Below, piece after piece: positions 45,587-54,586 of a stretch of DNA of 64,000 nt. Every line of letters starts with the position of its first letter. Position 1 is the first letter of the stretch. The notes below the pieces were generated by a model that searched no databases, had not been told where the DNA came from, and worked only from the letters and a program-made list of their open reading frames with translations. A program made the position numbers and the translations under genes. This DNA is from CAVZCC01 sp963773765 (GTDB lineage: Bacteria > Actinomycetota > Acidimicrobiia > Acidimicrobiales > Microtrichaceae), in NCBI GenBank assembly GCA_963773765.1, contig CAVZCC010000001.1, positions 1,550,001 through 1,614,000 on the forward strand. Direction: 5' to 3'.

Positions 45587-48208
45587 TCAGACTCCTCCGT
45601 CGGCGTCGGCTGCCGCTGACCCCGTCCCGGGAACGGTCGGCGCCGCGACGAGCTGCATCATCTCCCTGGCCACCATCGGACCTGCGTTCTGGTTCTGGCC
45701 GGTGACCAGGTTCCCGTCCACCACCCAGTGGTTGGCGAAGGGGTCACGGAACCGGGTGGTGGACTCGAAGCGGGCGCCCTTGCGGCGCAGCTCCGTCTCG
45801 GGGTGCTGCGGGGTGGACTCGATGCCCAGCTCCCGGACCTGCTTGTCCGTCACGGCGCTCACCCGGCGGCCCTCCACCAGCGGACGGCCGTCGGGAGCCG
45901 TCGCGTTGCGGAGGCCCAGCGGGCCGTGGCAGACGCCGCCGATGACCAGGCCGGAGGCGTTGGCCTCCGTCACCTTGGCCGCCAGCGTGTCCGACGTGCC
46001 GAAGTCGAACGCCGCGCCCCACCCTCCGGCCAGGTACACGAGGTCGTAGTCGTCCATGTCCAGCCCGCCGATGGCGAGCGAGTCCGAGACCTTGGCCCGC
46101 AGCACGTCGTCGGCCAGGAAGCGGTCGTCCGCGTCGGAGCGGAGCACGGGGTTGAGGGACTGGGGGTCCACCGGGATGGTGCCGCCCAGTGGGCTCGCGA
46201 CGTCCACCGCCATGCCGGCGTCGACGAAGGCGTAGTAGGGCACCGTCATCTCCGACGCGTACACCCCGGTGGCCTTGCCGATGTCCAGCGTGGCGTGGTT
46301 GGTGCACACCACCAGGGCGCGGCGGCCGTGGAGGTCGCCGTCGAAGGTGGCGGTGTCCTCCGGGTGCATGCCGACCTTCTGGACGGCACGGCGCAGCCAG
46401 CGGGCGGGCAGGGGTGGCTTCTTGGACACGGGGCCTCCGGTCGGGTGGCGGTGGGTGTAGGGCCAGGGGGTGTTGCGGGCCGGGACCCGGCGCACGCGCT
46501 CCTCGGCCAGGACGCGGCGCAGGTGGTCCAGGACGGGGCCGGCCGCCGGGTCGTGCCACCGGTTGACCGCCTCGACGGGATCGGTGTCCAGGTCGTACAG
46601 CTCCCACTGGTCGGCCAGGGCCCGGGTCCGGTACGACTCGCCGCCGGGGCCGTTGGCGGCCAGGTGGCGCACCCCCGGTTCGGTCCAGGTGGCCGGGTCG
46701 TCGAAGGTGCGGACCAGCTTCCACAGGTGGCCCGCCCCGCCTTCGGCATCGCCGTCCGGCACGGGGGCGACGACGCCCTCCACGTTGGAGCCCACGTGGG
46801 CGGCCACGGAGATGGCCAGCGGCCCGACCGCGTGGTCCTGCAGCCGCAGCCGGCGGGCCAGGCCCGACGCGCCGGAGTCACCCTCCAGCATGTTGTCCCG
46901 GGTCATCAGGTACACGGGCCGGGGGTCCTCCGACGGCCCGTCGGCGCGCACGAGCCCCATCAGGTCACGACCGGGCAGCGGGTGGACCTCGGTGAAGGAG
47001 CCGCGGAGCTCCGCGGCCAACGCCGCCTGGTCCAGGCCGGCCGCGGCCAGCAGGGTGGGGAGCAGGTCCACGTGGGAGGTCGGCGTGCGGGTCACGGCGC
47101 GGGGCGAGGTCGGCCGCTCCCCCACCGTGGCGATGCTGAACGGCACCCGGGTCGCCTCGTCGTACAGGTTGAACCACTTCTGGTGCAGGCCGCCGTGGGC
47201 ACCCAGCAGGTCGCCGTGGTCGGAGCTGCGCACCAGCACGGCGTCGGCCGACCCCCCGTCGGTGACGGCGCGGCGCACCCGGTCCAGGGGACCGTCCACC
47301 TCGGCGTGCAGCCGGTAGTACAGGTCCCGGTACTGCTGGGCGTTGCGGCGGTAGATCGCCTCCACCGCAGGGGCCGGGCCGTATCCCGAGTAGTAGGCCT
47401 CCCGGTAGGCGACCTGGGCCGCCGGCTTGTCCGCCAGGTCCTCGTCCGCGGTCGGCGCCGCCGGCACGTGGGGCGGGTCCAGGTCCGACCCGTGCAGCGG
47501 GCTGGCCCGGAACCACACCGGGAACAACACGATGTCGTGCGGGTTCACGAAGCTCGCCACCAGCAGGAAGGGCCGCAGGGCTGCGGCGTCGCCGGCCCGC
47601 CGGCGCTCGTAGCGGTCCTGGAGCCAGGCCACCACCCGGTCCGCGATCAGCGGGTCACGGGCGTACCCGCTGTCGGCCAGCGCGGCCCCGTGGGGCTCGG
47701 GCCCGACCCACCCGGAGAACCCGAACGGGTCCAGCGGGTCGGCGTCGAGGTAGGCCCGCACGGCGGAGTCGATCACGGTGCCGTCGTCGGTGTTGGTGGC
47801 GATCCGCTCCCCCGTGGCCGGATCGTGCAGATCGGCGTGGCTGATGTGCCACTTGCCGTCGTAGTGCGTGTCGTACCCCGCGGCCCGGAACCAGTGCCCC
47901 AGGGTGGGCACCTCGCCCGGGCGCAGCCACCGCATGCGGGAGTCGTCGGCCATCTTGCCCAGGCCGTCGGTCTGGGTGACGCCGTGGAGGTCCGGGTACT
48001 GGCCGGTGAACAGCGTCGGCCGGCTGGGCACGCAGGCCAGCGACCCGGTGTAGTGGCGCTCGAAGGTCACGCCGTGGTCGTCGAACCAGTTCCGGCCGGT
48101 CAGCCGGGCCCGTCGCCACCGCCGGACCTGGTCGGTCTCGTACGGCGGGATGGCGCGTTCCTCGTCGGTGAGGATCACCACGATGTCGGGACGGGACGGG
48201 GTGCTCAC
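45587..48208 (-). CDS. Sulfatase fused to a DJ-1/PfpI-type domain
   Basis: An 873-residue frame. Residues 1 to about 590 form a type I sulfatase: DIVVILTDEER metal site, formylglycine signature CVPSRPTLFTG with Cys59, YDGKWHIS, and SSDHGDLLGAHGG, ending around VPARNTPWPY as many sulfatases do. Residues about 594-873 form a DJ-1/PfpI/HchA-like domain with nucleophile Cys in GGVCHGPLGL. At the junction, GGAGG (46434-46438) precedes an in-frame GTG at 46429, so the second domain could also be made alone. There is no signal peptide, so this sulfatase is cytoplasmic, and the Cys needs a formylglycine-generating enzyme not seen here. GTG 48208 overlaps the SRPBCC stop. Confidence 0.75.
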   Translation of the reverse strand: MSTPSRPDIVVILTDEERAIPPYETDQVRRWRRARLTGRNWFDDHGVTFERHYTGSLACVPSRPTLFTGQYPDLHGVTQTDGLGKMADDSRMRWLRPGEVPTLGHWFRAAGYDTHYDGKWHISHADLHDPATGERIATNTDDGTVIDSAVRAYLDADPLDPFGFSGWVGPEPHGAALADSGYARDPLIADRVVAWLQDRYERRRAGDAAALRPFLLVASFVNPHDIVLFPVWFRASPLHGSDLDPPHVPAAPTADEDLADKPAAQVAYREAYYSGYGPAPAVEAIYRRNAQQYRDLYYRLHAEVDGPLDRVRRAVTDGGSADAVLVRSSDHGDLLGAHGGLHQKWFNLYDEATRVPFSIATVGERPTSPRAVTRTPTSHVDLLPTLLAAAGLDQAALAAELRGSFTEVHPLPGRDLMGLVRADGPSEDPRPVYLMTRDNMLEGDSGASGLARRLRLQDHAVGPLAISVAAHVGSNVEGVVAPVPDGDAEGGAGHLWKLVRTFDDPATWTEPGVRHLAANGPGGESYRTRALADQWELYDLDTDPVEAVNRWHDPAAGPVLDHLRRVLAEERVRRVPARNTPWPYTHRHPTGGPVSKKPPLPARWLRRAVQKVGMHPEDTATFDGDLHGRRALVVCTNHATLDIGKATGVYASEMTVPYYAFVDAGMAVDVASPLGGTIPVDPQSLNPVLRSDADDRFLADDVLRAKVSDSLAIGGLDMDDYDLVYLAGGWGAAFDFGTSDTLAAKVTEANASGLVIGGVCHGPLGLRNATAPDGRPLVEGRRVSAVTDKQVRELGIESTPQHPETELRRKGARFESTTRFRDPFANHWVVDGNLVTGQNQNAGPMVAREMMQLVAAPTVPGTGSAAADADGGV

Positions 48209-48699
48209 GCCGGGCCCTCCCGTCCGTCGGGGCCGGCTGCAGCCGCACCGGGGCCGATCCAGGTCCACGGGCGTCGCTGCATGCCGGACAGGAGCTGGCC
48301 CGACGCGCGGCGCAGCACCAGTCCCAGGACCCGGGAGCCGATGCGGCCCCGGGGTGAGGGCCCGGGGTCGATGGACGTGGTGAGCGACACCAGGGTGCCC
48401 TCGGCCGCGGACCGGAGGGTCCAGCGGTTCTCCACCGAACGGACGATGGGCGGCAGGCCGGTGATGGTGTAGGCCAGCTCCACGTCGGGGTCCCAGGTGG
48501 TGACCGTCTCGACCAGGGCCATGCGCCCGACCTGGACCCGGCGCGCCGTGCCGACGCCGGGTGGGCCGTCGGTGAGCAGCGCTGCGTGGTCCACGTTGTC
48601 CGCCCATGCGCTGATCCGGTCGAAGGCTGCCAGCGCGGACCACACCTCCGCCGGGGAGCCCGCCACGGTCGCGGAACTGGTCCGCTCCACGGTGGTCAT
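48205..48699 (-). CDS. SRPBCC-family (START-like) protein
   Basis: A 164-residue protein with the helix-grip fold of polyketide cyclase/dehydrase-type proteins: VERTSSATVAGSPAEVWSAL, FDRISAWADNVDHA, and a central beta-sheet with VETVTTWDPDVELAYTITGLP, then a long C-terminal helix. Such domains bind hydrophobic ligands such as aromatics or lipids. Both ends overlap neighbours (ATGA with the SDR stop, GTGA with the sulfatase start), consistent with handling the same substrate. Confidence 0.8.
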   Translation of the reverse strand: MTTVERTSSATVAGSPAEVWSALAAFDRISAWADNVDHAALLTDGPPGVGTARRVQVGRMALVETVTTWDPDVELAYTITGLPPIVRSVENRWTLRSAAEGTLVSLTTSIDPGPSPRGRIGSRVLGLVLRRASGQLLSGMQRRPWTWIGPGAAAAGPDGREGPA

Positions 48700-49511
48700 C
48701 CCCGGAACGTCGGGTTCCGGCGCTGCTCCAGGTCCTCGTTGCGGAGCTTCACCCGGTTCTGGGTGACCTGGTGGGTGATGACCCAGAACTTGTCGGCCTG
48801 CACCGCGTAGAGGACCTGGCCCGCCACGTCCGCCGGGCTCATGGCCTTGGTGTTCATGAACTGCTCGAGTTGTTCCATGGGCACCTCCGTCGGGGGACGG
48901 AAGCCCAGCTCGGCCGGGGCGTTGCGGGTGGACTCGAAGATCTTGGTCGCCACCAGCTCCGGGCACAGGCAGGTGACGCCCACGCCGGTCCCCTCCAGCT
49001 CCATGCGCAGGGACTCCGACAGTCCGACCACGCCGTACTTCGCGGCGTGGTAGCTGCCGAGCATGGGGGTGGACGCCAGGCCGGCCTCCGATGCCGTGTT
49101 GACGATGTGGCCCTCGCCCTGATCCACCATGAGCGGGCCGAATGCACTGCAGCCGTAGGCCGCGCCCAGCAGGTTCACGCCGATCACCCAGTCCCACACG
49201 GCCGGCCTGGTCTTCAGGTTGGGCCGGCCGGAGGCCACCCCGGCGTTGTTGCACAGCAGGTGGACCGAGCCGTGGGCGGCCAGGGCGGCGTCGCGGAGGG
49301 CGTCGACCTGCGCCGCGTCGGACACGTCGCAGACCACCGGGGTGACGGACCCGCCGTCCGCCTTGAGGCGGGAGGCCTGGTCGTGCAGGACGTCTGACTC
49401 GATGTCCGCCATGACCACGGACATCCCCTCGGCCAGGCAGCGCTCGGACAGGGCCAGGCCGATGCCGGAGGCGGCGCCGGTGATGACTGCGGTGCGATCG
49501 GGAAGCAGCAT
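48696..49511 (-). CDS. Classical SDR-family oxidoreductase, first gene of the operon
   Basis: A 271-residue SDR with intact motifs: VITGAASGIGLALSER, NNAGVASGRPN, Ser in VNTASEAGLA, and SYHAAKYGVVGL as Y-x-x-x-K, plus a 30-residue C-terminal extension. It resembles alcohol dehydrogenases acting on aromatic or steroid alcohols. The promoter's -10 ends only seven bases before ATG 49511, so the message is probably leaderless. It heads the run of eight nearly contiguous genes ending at 41391. Confidence 0.85.
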   Translation of the reverse strand: MLLPDRTAVITGAASGIGLALSERCLAEGMSVVMADIESDVLHDQASRLKADGGSVTPVVCDVSDAAQVDALRDAALAAHGSVHLLCNNAGVASGRPNLKTRPAVWDWVIGVNLLGAAYGCSAFGPLMVDQGEGHIVNTASEAGLASTPMLGSYHAAKYGVVGLSESLRMELEGTGVGVTCLCPELVATKIFESTRNAPAELGFRPPTEVPMEQLEQFMNTKAMSPADVAGQVLYAVQADKFWVITHQVTQNRVKLRNEDLEQRRNPTFRG

Positions 49512-49517
49512 GGACGA

Positions 49518-49546
49518 CTTCTACCATGTGGCAGCGGAAATGCCAA
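49518..49546 (-). promoter_or_regulatory. Promoter of the sulfatase/dehalogenase operon, probably leaderless
   Basis: On the minus strand, TTGGCA (49546-49541), a 17-base spacer and TAGAAG (49523-49518) form a sigma-70-like promoter. The expected start of transcription falls at the A of ATG 49511, implying a leaderless message. An inverted repeat (TGGCA, seven bases, TGCCA at 49529-49545) overlaps the -35 and spacer and could be a repressor site. Confidence 0.5.
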
Positions 49547-49596
49547 TAGCTGCGGACGGGGACCCGCGGACCTGGCCCGAGAAACTTGCATGCTCG

Positions 49597-49626
49597 TTGA
49601 CAGAAGTTTGCCGACGTGAATAGTGT
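49597..49626 (+). promoter_or_regulatory. Strong sigma-70-like promoter of the Tat sulfatase gene
   Basis: A perfect -35 box TTGACA at 49597-49602, an 18-base spacer and TAGTGT at 49621-49626. It lies about 70 bp upstream of ATG 49695. It is one of the best promoter matches in the window and is back to back with the operon promoter. Confidence 0.6.
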
Positions 49627-49694
49627 CACCATGAGCAGCAGAAGCTGTGGCGATCGGCTCCGGGCGCTGCCGGGCCGCTGAACGGGGGGACACC

Positions 49695-51470
49695 ATGGAA
49701 CGACGCGACGTGCTCAAGGGCATGATGGGCGGCACGGCTGCGATCGGGGCCGCCGGCGCCCTGACCTCCGTGACGGGCTGCACCGCGCCCGACACCACAC
49801 CCATCACCTACCCCATCGACCCGGTGGGCGAGGGTGCCCCCAACATCGTGGTGATCGTGGTGGACCAGATGCGGTTCCCCAAGCACTTCCCCGCCGGGAT
49901 CAACTCGGCCGAGGAGTTCGTCGCCGCCTACATGCCCAACGTGCACAGCCTCTGGACCCAGGGGGTGCCGTTCAGCGGGCACCACACCGCGGCCCAGGCC
50001 TGCACCCCGGCCCGCAGCACCATGGTCACCGGCATCCACGCCCGGCGGACCTACATGCTCAACACCCGCATCATCGACCAGGACCTGACGATGCAGACCG
50101 GGTTCCCCACCTACGGCAAGCTGCTCCGCCAGAGCGGCTACCGCACGCCCTGGATCGGCAAGTGGCACCTGTCCGGCGTCGGCAACACCACCGCCCTGGA
50201 CCAGTACGGCTTCGACGCCTTCACCTCACCGGACCCGGTGGGCCGTCCCGACGGCCAGGTGGTGGACCCCCTCATCGCGGACCAGGCCATCGGGTTCCTC
50301 AGCTCCCAGACCGCGGCCAGCGACCCGTTCTGCGCCACCGTCAGCTTCATCAACCCGCACGACAAGCAGTTCTTCTGGGCCCTGCTCGACGTGCCCCTGC
50401 TGGAGTCCAAGGGCGGGGCAACGTGCCTGTTCAGCCGGCTGGGTGTCCAGGGCGACGGCGTCCGCAGCAACTACAAGGACGGCGACTTCCCCTCCTACGG
50501 CTACCCGGTGGTGCCGGACAACTGGGAGTCCGCGGCCACGCTGCAGGCCAACAAGCCCTACACGCAGTTCGTGACCCGGGAGACGTTCGACACGTTGTTC
50601 GGCACCTCCATCACGGACAACCCGCTGGAGGCGGACTTCACCACCAACGACTCGCCCATCTTCGCCAACGACAAGGTCTCCGCCCCCTACTCGTGGTGGG
50701 CCCGCGGCCTGGACATGTACACCAAGGCCATGGTGGACGTCGACGTGGAGGTCGGCCGCGTCGTCGCCTCCATCCCGCCGGAGATCCGGGACAACACCGT
50801 CATCGTGTTCACCGCTGACCACGGCGAGTACGGCGGGTCGCACGGCATGAACGGCAAGGCCGGCAGCTTCTACGACGAGGCCGTCCGCATCCCGCTGGTG
50901 GTGGTCGACCCCCGCCCGGGGCGCATGAGCAACGTCGGCGTGCTGCGCAACCAGCTCACCTCCAGCCTGGACTTCCTCCCCATGCTGGTCGGCATCGCCC
51001 AGGGAGGCATGTCCTGGCGCACCGGGGTGCTCCAGGAGCTCTACGGCGACGCGGTGGACATGCTGTCCATCGTGCAGAACGCATCGGCGCCGGGCCGGCC
51101 CCACATCCTCTCCTCCAGCGACGAGTTCTTCGAGGTGGCCAACACCGAGTTCTACGTGGTCGGGCTCCGCACCACGGACGCCAAGCTGGTCACCTACTGG
51201 CCCACGCTCAACACCCGCGTCGGCACGCCGGAACTGGAGTTCTACGACTACAGCACTCCGGGCGGGGTCCTGGAGCTGGACAGCACACCGTCCAACCCGA
51301 TGGCCACCACCATGCTGGAGCAGCTGGTACAGGACCTGGTCCCGGGAGAGCTCCAGAAGCCGCTGCCGACCATGTTCTCCAGCACGCAGTCCAGCGCCCT
51401 GAGCACCTACACGACCAACCGCAACCTGTGGCGGGAGATCTCCTCCGGCATCCTCAACCTGCGTTGCTGA
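49695..51470 (+). CDS. Tat-exported sulfatase lipoprotein
   Basis: A 591-residue type I sulfatase. The N-terminus has a twin-arginine signal (ERRDVLKG) ending in a lipobox-like VTGC (Cys29), so it would be folded, exported and anchored outside. The formylglycine signature is ACTPARSTMVTG with Cys103; metal-site text is NIVVIVVDQMRFP, and later VFTADHGEYGGSHG. The His/Lys motif is WIGKWHLSG. Length is normal for the family. It is divergent from an operon that contains a cytoplasmic sulfatase, suggesting two cell compartments for related sulfate esters. A GGGGGA site precedes ATG 49695. Confidence 0.85.
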   Translation: MERRDVLKGMMGGTAAIGAAGALTSVTGCTAPDTTPITYPIDPVGEGAPNIVVIVVDQMRFPKHFPAGINSAEEFVAAYMPNVHSLWTQGVPFSGHHTAAQACTPARSTMVTGIHARRTYMLNTRIIDQDLTMQTGFPTYGKLLRQSGYRTPWIGKWHLSGVGNTTALDQYGFDAFTSPDPVGRPDGQVVDPLIADQAIGFLSSQTAASDPFCATVSFINPHDKQFFWALLDVPLLESKGGATCLFSRLGVQGDGVRSNYKDGDFPSYGYPVVPDNWESAATLQANKPYTQFVTRETFDTLFGTSITDNPLEADFTTNDSPIFANDKVSAPYSWWARGLDMYTKAMVDVDVEVGRVVASIPPEIRDNTVIVFTADHGEYGGSHGMNGKAGSFYDEAVRIPLVVVDPRPGRMSNVGVLRNQLTSSLDFLPMLVGIAQGGMSWRTGVLQELYGDAVDMLSIVQNASAPGRPHILSSSDEFFEVANTEFYVVGLRTTDAKLVTYWPTLNTRVGTPELEFYDYSTPGGVLELDSTPSNPMATTMLEQLVQDLVPGELQKPLPTMFSSTQSSALSTYTTNRNLWREISSGILNLRC

Positions 51471-51549
51471 GCGGGCAGGCCGCCCCACGGTCGTGGAGAT
51501 CCACTCGCCCAACGACGGCCACCCCGTCACGCGCCAGGAGAAGCAGCAC

Positions 51550-52625
51550 ATGGACCTGCAGGTCAACCGCACGGACCTCCACCGGACGCGGGTGGTGGAC
51601 ATCACCCCCGCACCGCTGGACGAGGGGCAGGCCCGGCTCCGGATCGAGTCGTTCGCCCTCACCGCCAACAACATCACCTACGCCGTGATCGGCGACATGC
51701 TCCAGTACTGGGACTTCTTCCCCGCGGAGGACCCGTGGGGGCGGGTACCGGTGTGGGGGTTCGCAGAGGTGGTGGAGTCACGCCACGACGACGTCGCCAC
51801 GGGGACCCGGGTCTACGGGTTCCTGCCCATGTCGGAGGAGCTGGTGATCACGGTGGGCAAGGTCGACGACGGCGGCTTCGTGGACGGCTCGGCCCACCGC
51901 GCCCCATGGCCGGCGCCTACAACCGCTACACCTACGCGGACCCGGGAGTGGCACCGGGCTCCGTCGGCGAGGACCGCCAGATGGTGCTCTATCCCCTGTT
52001 CTTCACCTCGTTCCTGGTCGACGACTTCCTGGCCGACAACGGCGACTTCGGCGCCGACCACGTGGTCATCTCCAGTGCATCGTCCAAGACGGCGCTGGGC
52101 GTGGCCCACCAGGCCTCCCGCCGGGACGGCATCTCGGTGGTCGGGCTGACCTCGGCCGCCAACGTGGCCTTCGTCGAGGGCCTCGGCGTGTACGACCAGG
52201 TCATCACCTACGGCGACGAGGGCCGGCTCCCGGACGGTCCCGCGGCATACGTGGACGTCACCGGCTCCGCGCCGGTACGGGCCGCGGTGCACGCGCACTA
52301 CGGGGACCGCCTCCGCCATGACATGGTCCTGGGCGGCACCCACTGGGAGGAGATGGGCGGCGCCCCGACGGACCTGCCGGGCCCCACCCCGGCGTTCTTC
52401 TTCGCGCCGTCCCAGATCGCCAAGCGGAGCGCCGACTGGGGCCAGGACGTGCTGGACCAGAAGCTGCGCGAGTCGTGGGACCGCTACGCGGAGTGGGCCG
52501 GGCGGTGGGTGGAGTTCCGCCACGGCACCGGACCGGACGCCGTGGCCGAGACCTACCTGAGGCTGCTGGACAACCAGGCCGACCCGACCGTCGGCCACAT
52601 CGTGTCCATGACCCCGTCCGACTGA
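51550..52625 (+). CDS. DUF2855-family protein (MDR-like), frame broken once
   Basis: A protein of about 358 residues. The N-terminal half (DEGQARLRIESFALTANNITYAV, WGFAEVVESRHDDVATGTRVYGF) resembles the GroES-like domain of medium-chain reductases. The C-terminal half has a nucleotide-fold-like ISSASSKTALGVAHQ. That is the DUF2855 layout, and members are unstudied. The frame breaks at about 51903, in a CCCC run probably short of one C (SAHRAP-MAGAYNRY). ATG 51550 with AGGAG upstream is preferred over ATG 51493. It follows the sulfatase by 79 bases on the same strand. Confidence 0.72.
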
Positions 52626-52731
52626 GCGCCCCGAGGACCGGACCGACCAGGCGCGTCAACTCCTCCAGGTGTCCCGGAGGGTGCCGATAGGAGTGGTGGA
52701 AGCAGGGCGAGCACACCCCGGGACCACCGCG

Positions 52732-54210
52732 ATGACGTCACAGGACCACGAGCACACCCTCACCCCGCCCCGACCCGCGCTCATGGCCTGCTCACTGGCC
52801 TGGGCCGTGGTCCTCGGCTGGCTCAGCACCCGTGCCGACGACCTCCGCCCCGTGCTGTTCCACCTGGCGGTCTGGGTTCCGCTCGCCCTCCTGCTCGCGC
52901 CGCTGGCCCGCCGTGGCACCGGCTGGTCCTGGCGCCTGATGGGCCTGGGCGTCGCGCTGTTCGGACTTGGGGACGTGGCCTGGGACCTCATCCTCGCCGC
53001 CGGCCAGAGCCCCGATGCCAGCTGGGCGGACGTGGTCTACCTGTCGGGATACGTGGTGCTGACCGTCGGCATCGCCCTGCTGCTGCGGGCCCACGGCGGC
53101 CCCGACCGGCGCGACGGCCTGATCGACGGCATCCTGCTGGCCGTCCCCGCTGCCGTCCTGGTGACCGAGTTCCTCGTCGTCCCCGGCGTCGACACGTCGG
53201 CGGACGTCTTCGCCCGCATCGTCACCGCGGCCTACCCCCTGGCCGACACGCTGCTCGTGGCCGGCATCGTCTGGCTGGCCGTGACGCCCGGCCTGTCCCG
53301 GCGGGTGGTGGTCCCGCTCGCTGCTGGCATGGCTGCGACCCTGGCCCTGGACGTGGTCTGGGCCGCGGCGTCGCTCACCGGGGCCGCCGGGGTGGCCGAG
53401 GTCGCCGACGGGCTGTATCCCGCCACCTACGTGGTGCTCGCCTGCGGCATCGCGCTGGGGGCCACCACGCCGGTGGAGGAGGCCCAGGTGGGGCGGCGCA
53501 CCGCCGTGCCGTGGGGGCGCGTGGTGCTGCTGGGCGCCGGCCTCATGGCCGCTCCGCTGGCCGGCGTCCTCGCCGTCGTGTTCAGCGAGCGACTCCAGCC
53601 GGTGCTGATCGTCTGCGCCACCCTGGTTGCGGCCACCCTGGTGATCCTGCGCTTCGTCCGGCTCGTCAACGACCTGAACCGGACCACGGAGGAGCTGACG
53701 TCCGCCCGGAACGACATCCTGGAGCAGTCGGTCCGTGACCCGCTGACCGGGCTGTACAACCGGCTCATCCTCCCGGAGCAGCTGGCGGTGCTGGCCTCCG
53801 GCGACGGACCCCCGGCCGCGCTCCTGTCGATCGACCTCGATCGGTTCAAGCAGGTCAACGACCTCCACGGTCACCAGGCGGGCGACGTGGTCCTGGAGGC
53901 GGTCGCGGACCGCATCCGCGCCTGCACCCGTGACAACGACGCGGTGATCCGGATGGGTGGGGACGAGTTCCTCGTCATCCTGCACGGGGTGGGGGCACCC
54001 GAGGCCTTCGACCTGGCCAACCGGGTCGTCCGGGCCGTCGAGGACCCGGTCCCGTTCGGCTCGACCCAGCTCCGGATCTCCGCCAGCGTCGGTGTCGCCC
54101 TCGTCGGGTCGGACGTCCCCGACACCGAGGCGCTGCTGCACCGCGCCGATGTCGCCATGTACCAGGCGAAGCGCACGGGTTCGGGCGGCGTCCACCTGGC
54201 GCGGAACTGA
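52732..54210 (+). CDS. Membrane-bound GGDEF diguanylate cyclase
   Basis: A 492-residue protein. About eight to ten hydrophobic segments cover residues about 15-315, followed by a short coiled linker (LNRTTEELTSARNDILEQS) and a C-terminal GGDEF domain (DPLTGLYNRLILPEQL, LSIDLDRFKQVNDLHGHQAGD). The catalytic motif MGGDEFLVI is intact, and RDND five residues before it is a product-inhibition site. The membrane part resembles integral sensor regions of unknown ligand. ATG 52732 is used; an in-frame GTG at 52669 would add 21 residues. Confidence 0.85.
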   Translation: MTSQDHEHTLTPPRPALMACSLAWAVVLGWLSTRADDLRPVLFHLAVWVPLALLLAPLARRGTGWSWRLMGLGVALFGLGDVAWDLILAAGQSPDASWADVVYLSGYVVLTVGIALLLRAHGGPDRRDGLIDGILLAVPAAVLVTEFLVVPGVDTSADVFARIVTAAYPLADTLLVAGIVWLAVTPGLSRRVVVPLAAGMAATLALDVVWAAASLTGAAGVAEVADGLYPATYVVLACGIALGATTPVEEAQVGRRTAVPWGRVVLLGAGLMAAPLAGVLAVVFSERLQPVLIVCATLVAATLVILRFVRLVNDLNRTTEELTSARNDILEQSVRDPLTGLYNRLILPEQLAVLASGDGPPAALLSIDLDRFKQVNDLHGHQAGDVVLEAVADRIRACTRDNDAVIRMGGDEFLVILHGVGAPEAFDLANRVVRAVEDPVPFGSTQLRISASVGVALVGSDVPDTEALLHRADVAMYQAKRTGSGGVHLARN

Positions 54211-54257
54211 ACTCGTTCCGACGATCGGCCCGGCCCTCTGGGCCACGCCGCCGACGG

Positions 54258-54488
54258 TCAGTGCGCCGGACCCGACCCCCTGGGCCGCGTGCTGGCCGGT
54301 CGCACCACGTCGGGCGAGAACTCCACGGGCAACCTGGTCTCGCGGTCCCGGCCCAACAGGATCACCATGCCGTCCGCGGTCGTCCCTGCCAGGCGGAACC
54401 CCCGGACCCAGCGGCCGGTGTAGGCGCACCACACCTCCACCTCGGGTGCGATCGCGGCGCTGCTGTCGATCGTGATCGTGTCCGACAT
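54258..54488 (-). CDS. Small hypothetical protein
   Basis: A 76-residue protein starting MSDTITIDSSAAIAPEVEVW, then WCAYTGRWVRGFRLAG and VILLGRDRETRLPVEF. The text suggests a compact beta-barrel, possibly SH3-like. There is no signal or membrane span. ATG 54488 has a G-rich site seven bases upstream; an in-frame upstream ATG at 54560 is less likely. It lies 98 bp downstream of the peptide-operon lipoprotein on the same strand. Family unknown. Confidence 0.5.
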   Translation of the reverse strand: MSDTITIDSSAAIAPEVEVWCAYTGRWVRGFRLAGTTADGMVILLGRDRETRLPVEFSPDVVRPASTRPRGSGPAH

Positions 54489-54586
54489 CCCTGAACCCCC
54501 GTTCGACACCGTTCCTGTCGGCACCGGGGACGGCGCGCGGAGGACCCTTGCGAGGGGCACGAGTCAGGCCGGCGGACCCGGGGAAC

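Noticed and set aside
45728..48472. A 914-codon open frame on the plus strand opposite the sulfatase fusion
   Set aside because: It is an antisense shadow of a real gene in very GC-rich DNA: Gly/Arg/Val/His-rich composition, no recognisable domain, and the minus strand carries clear sulfatase motifs.
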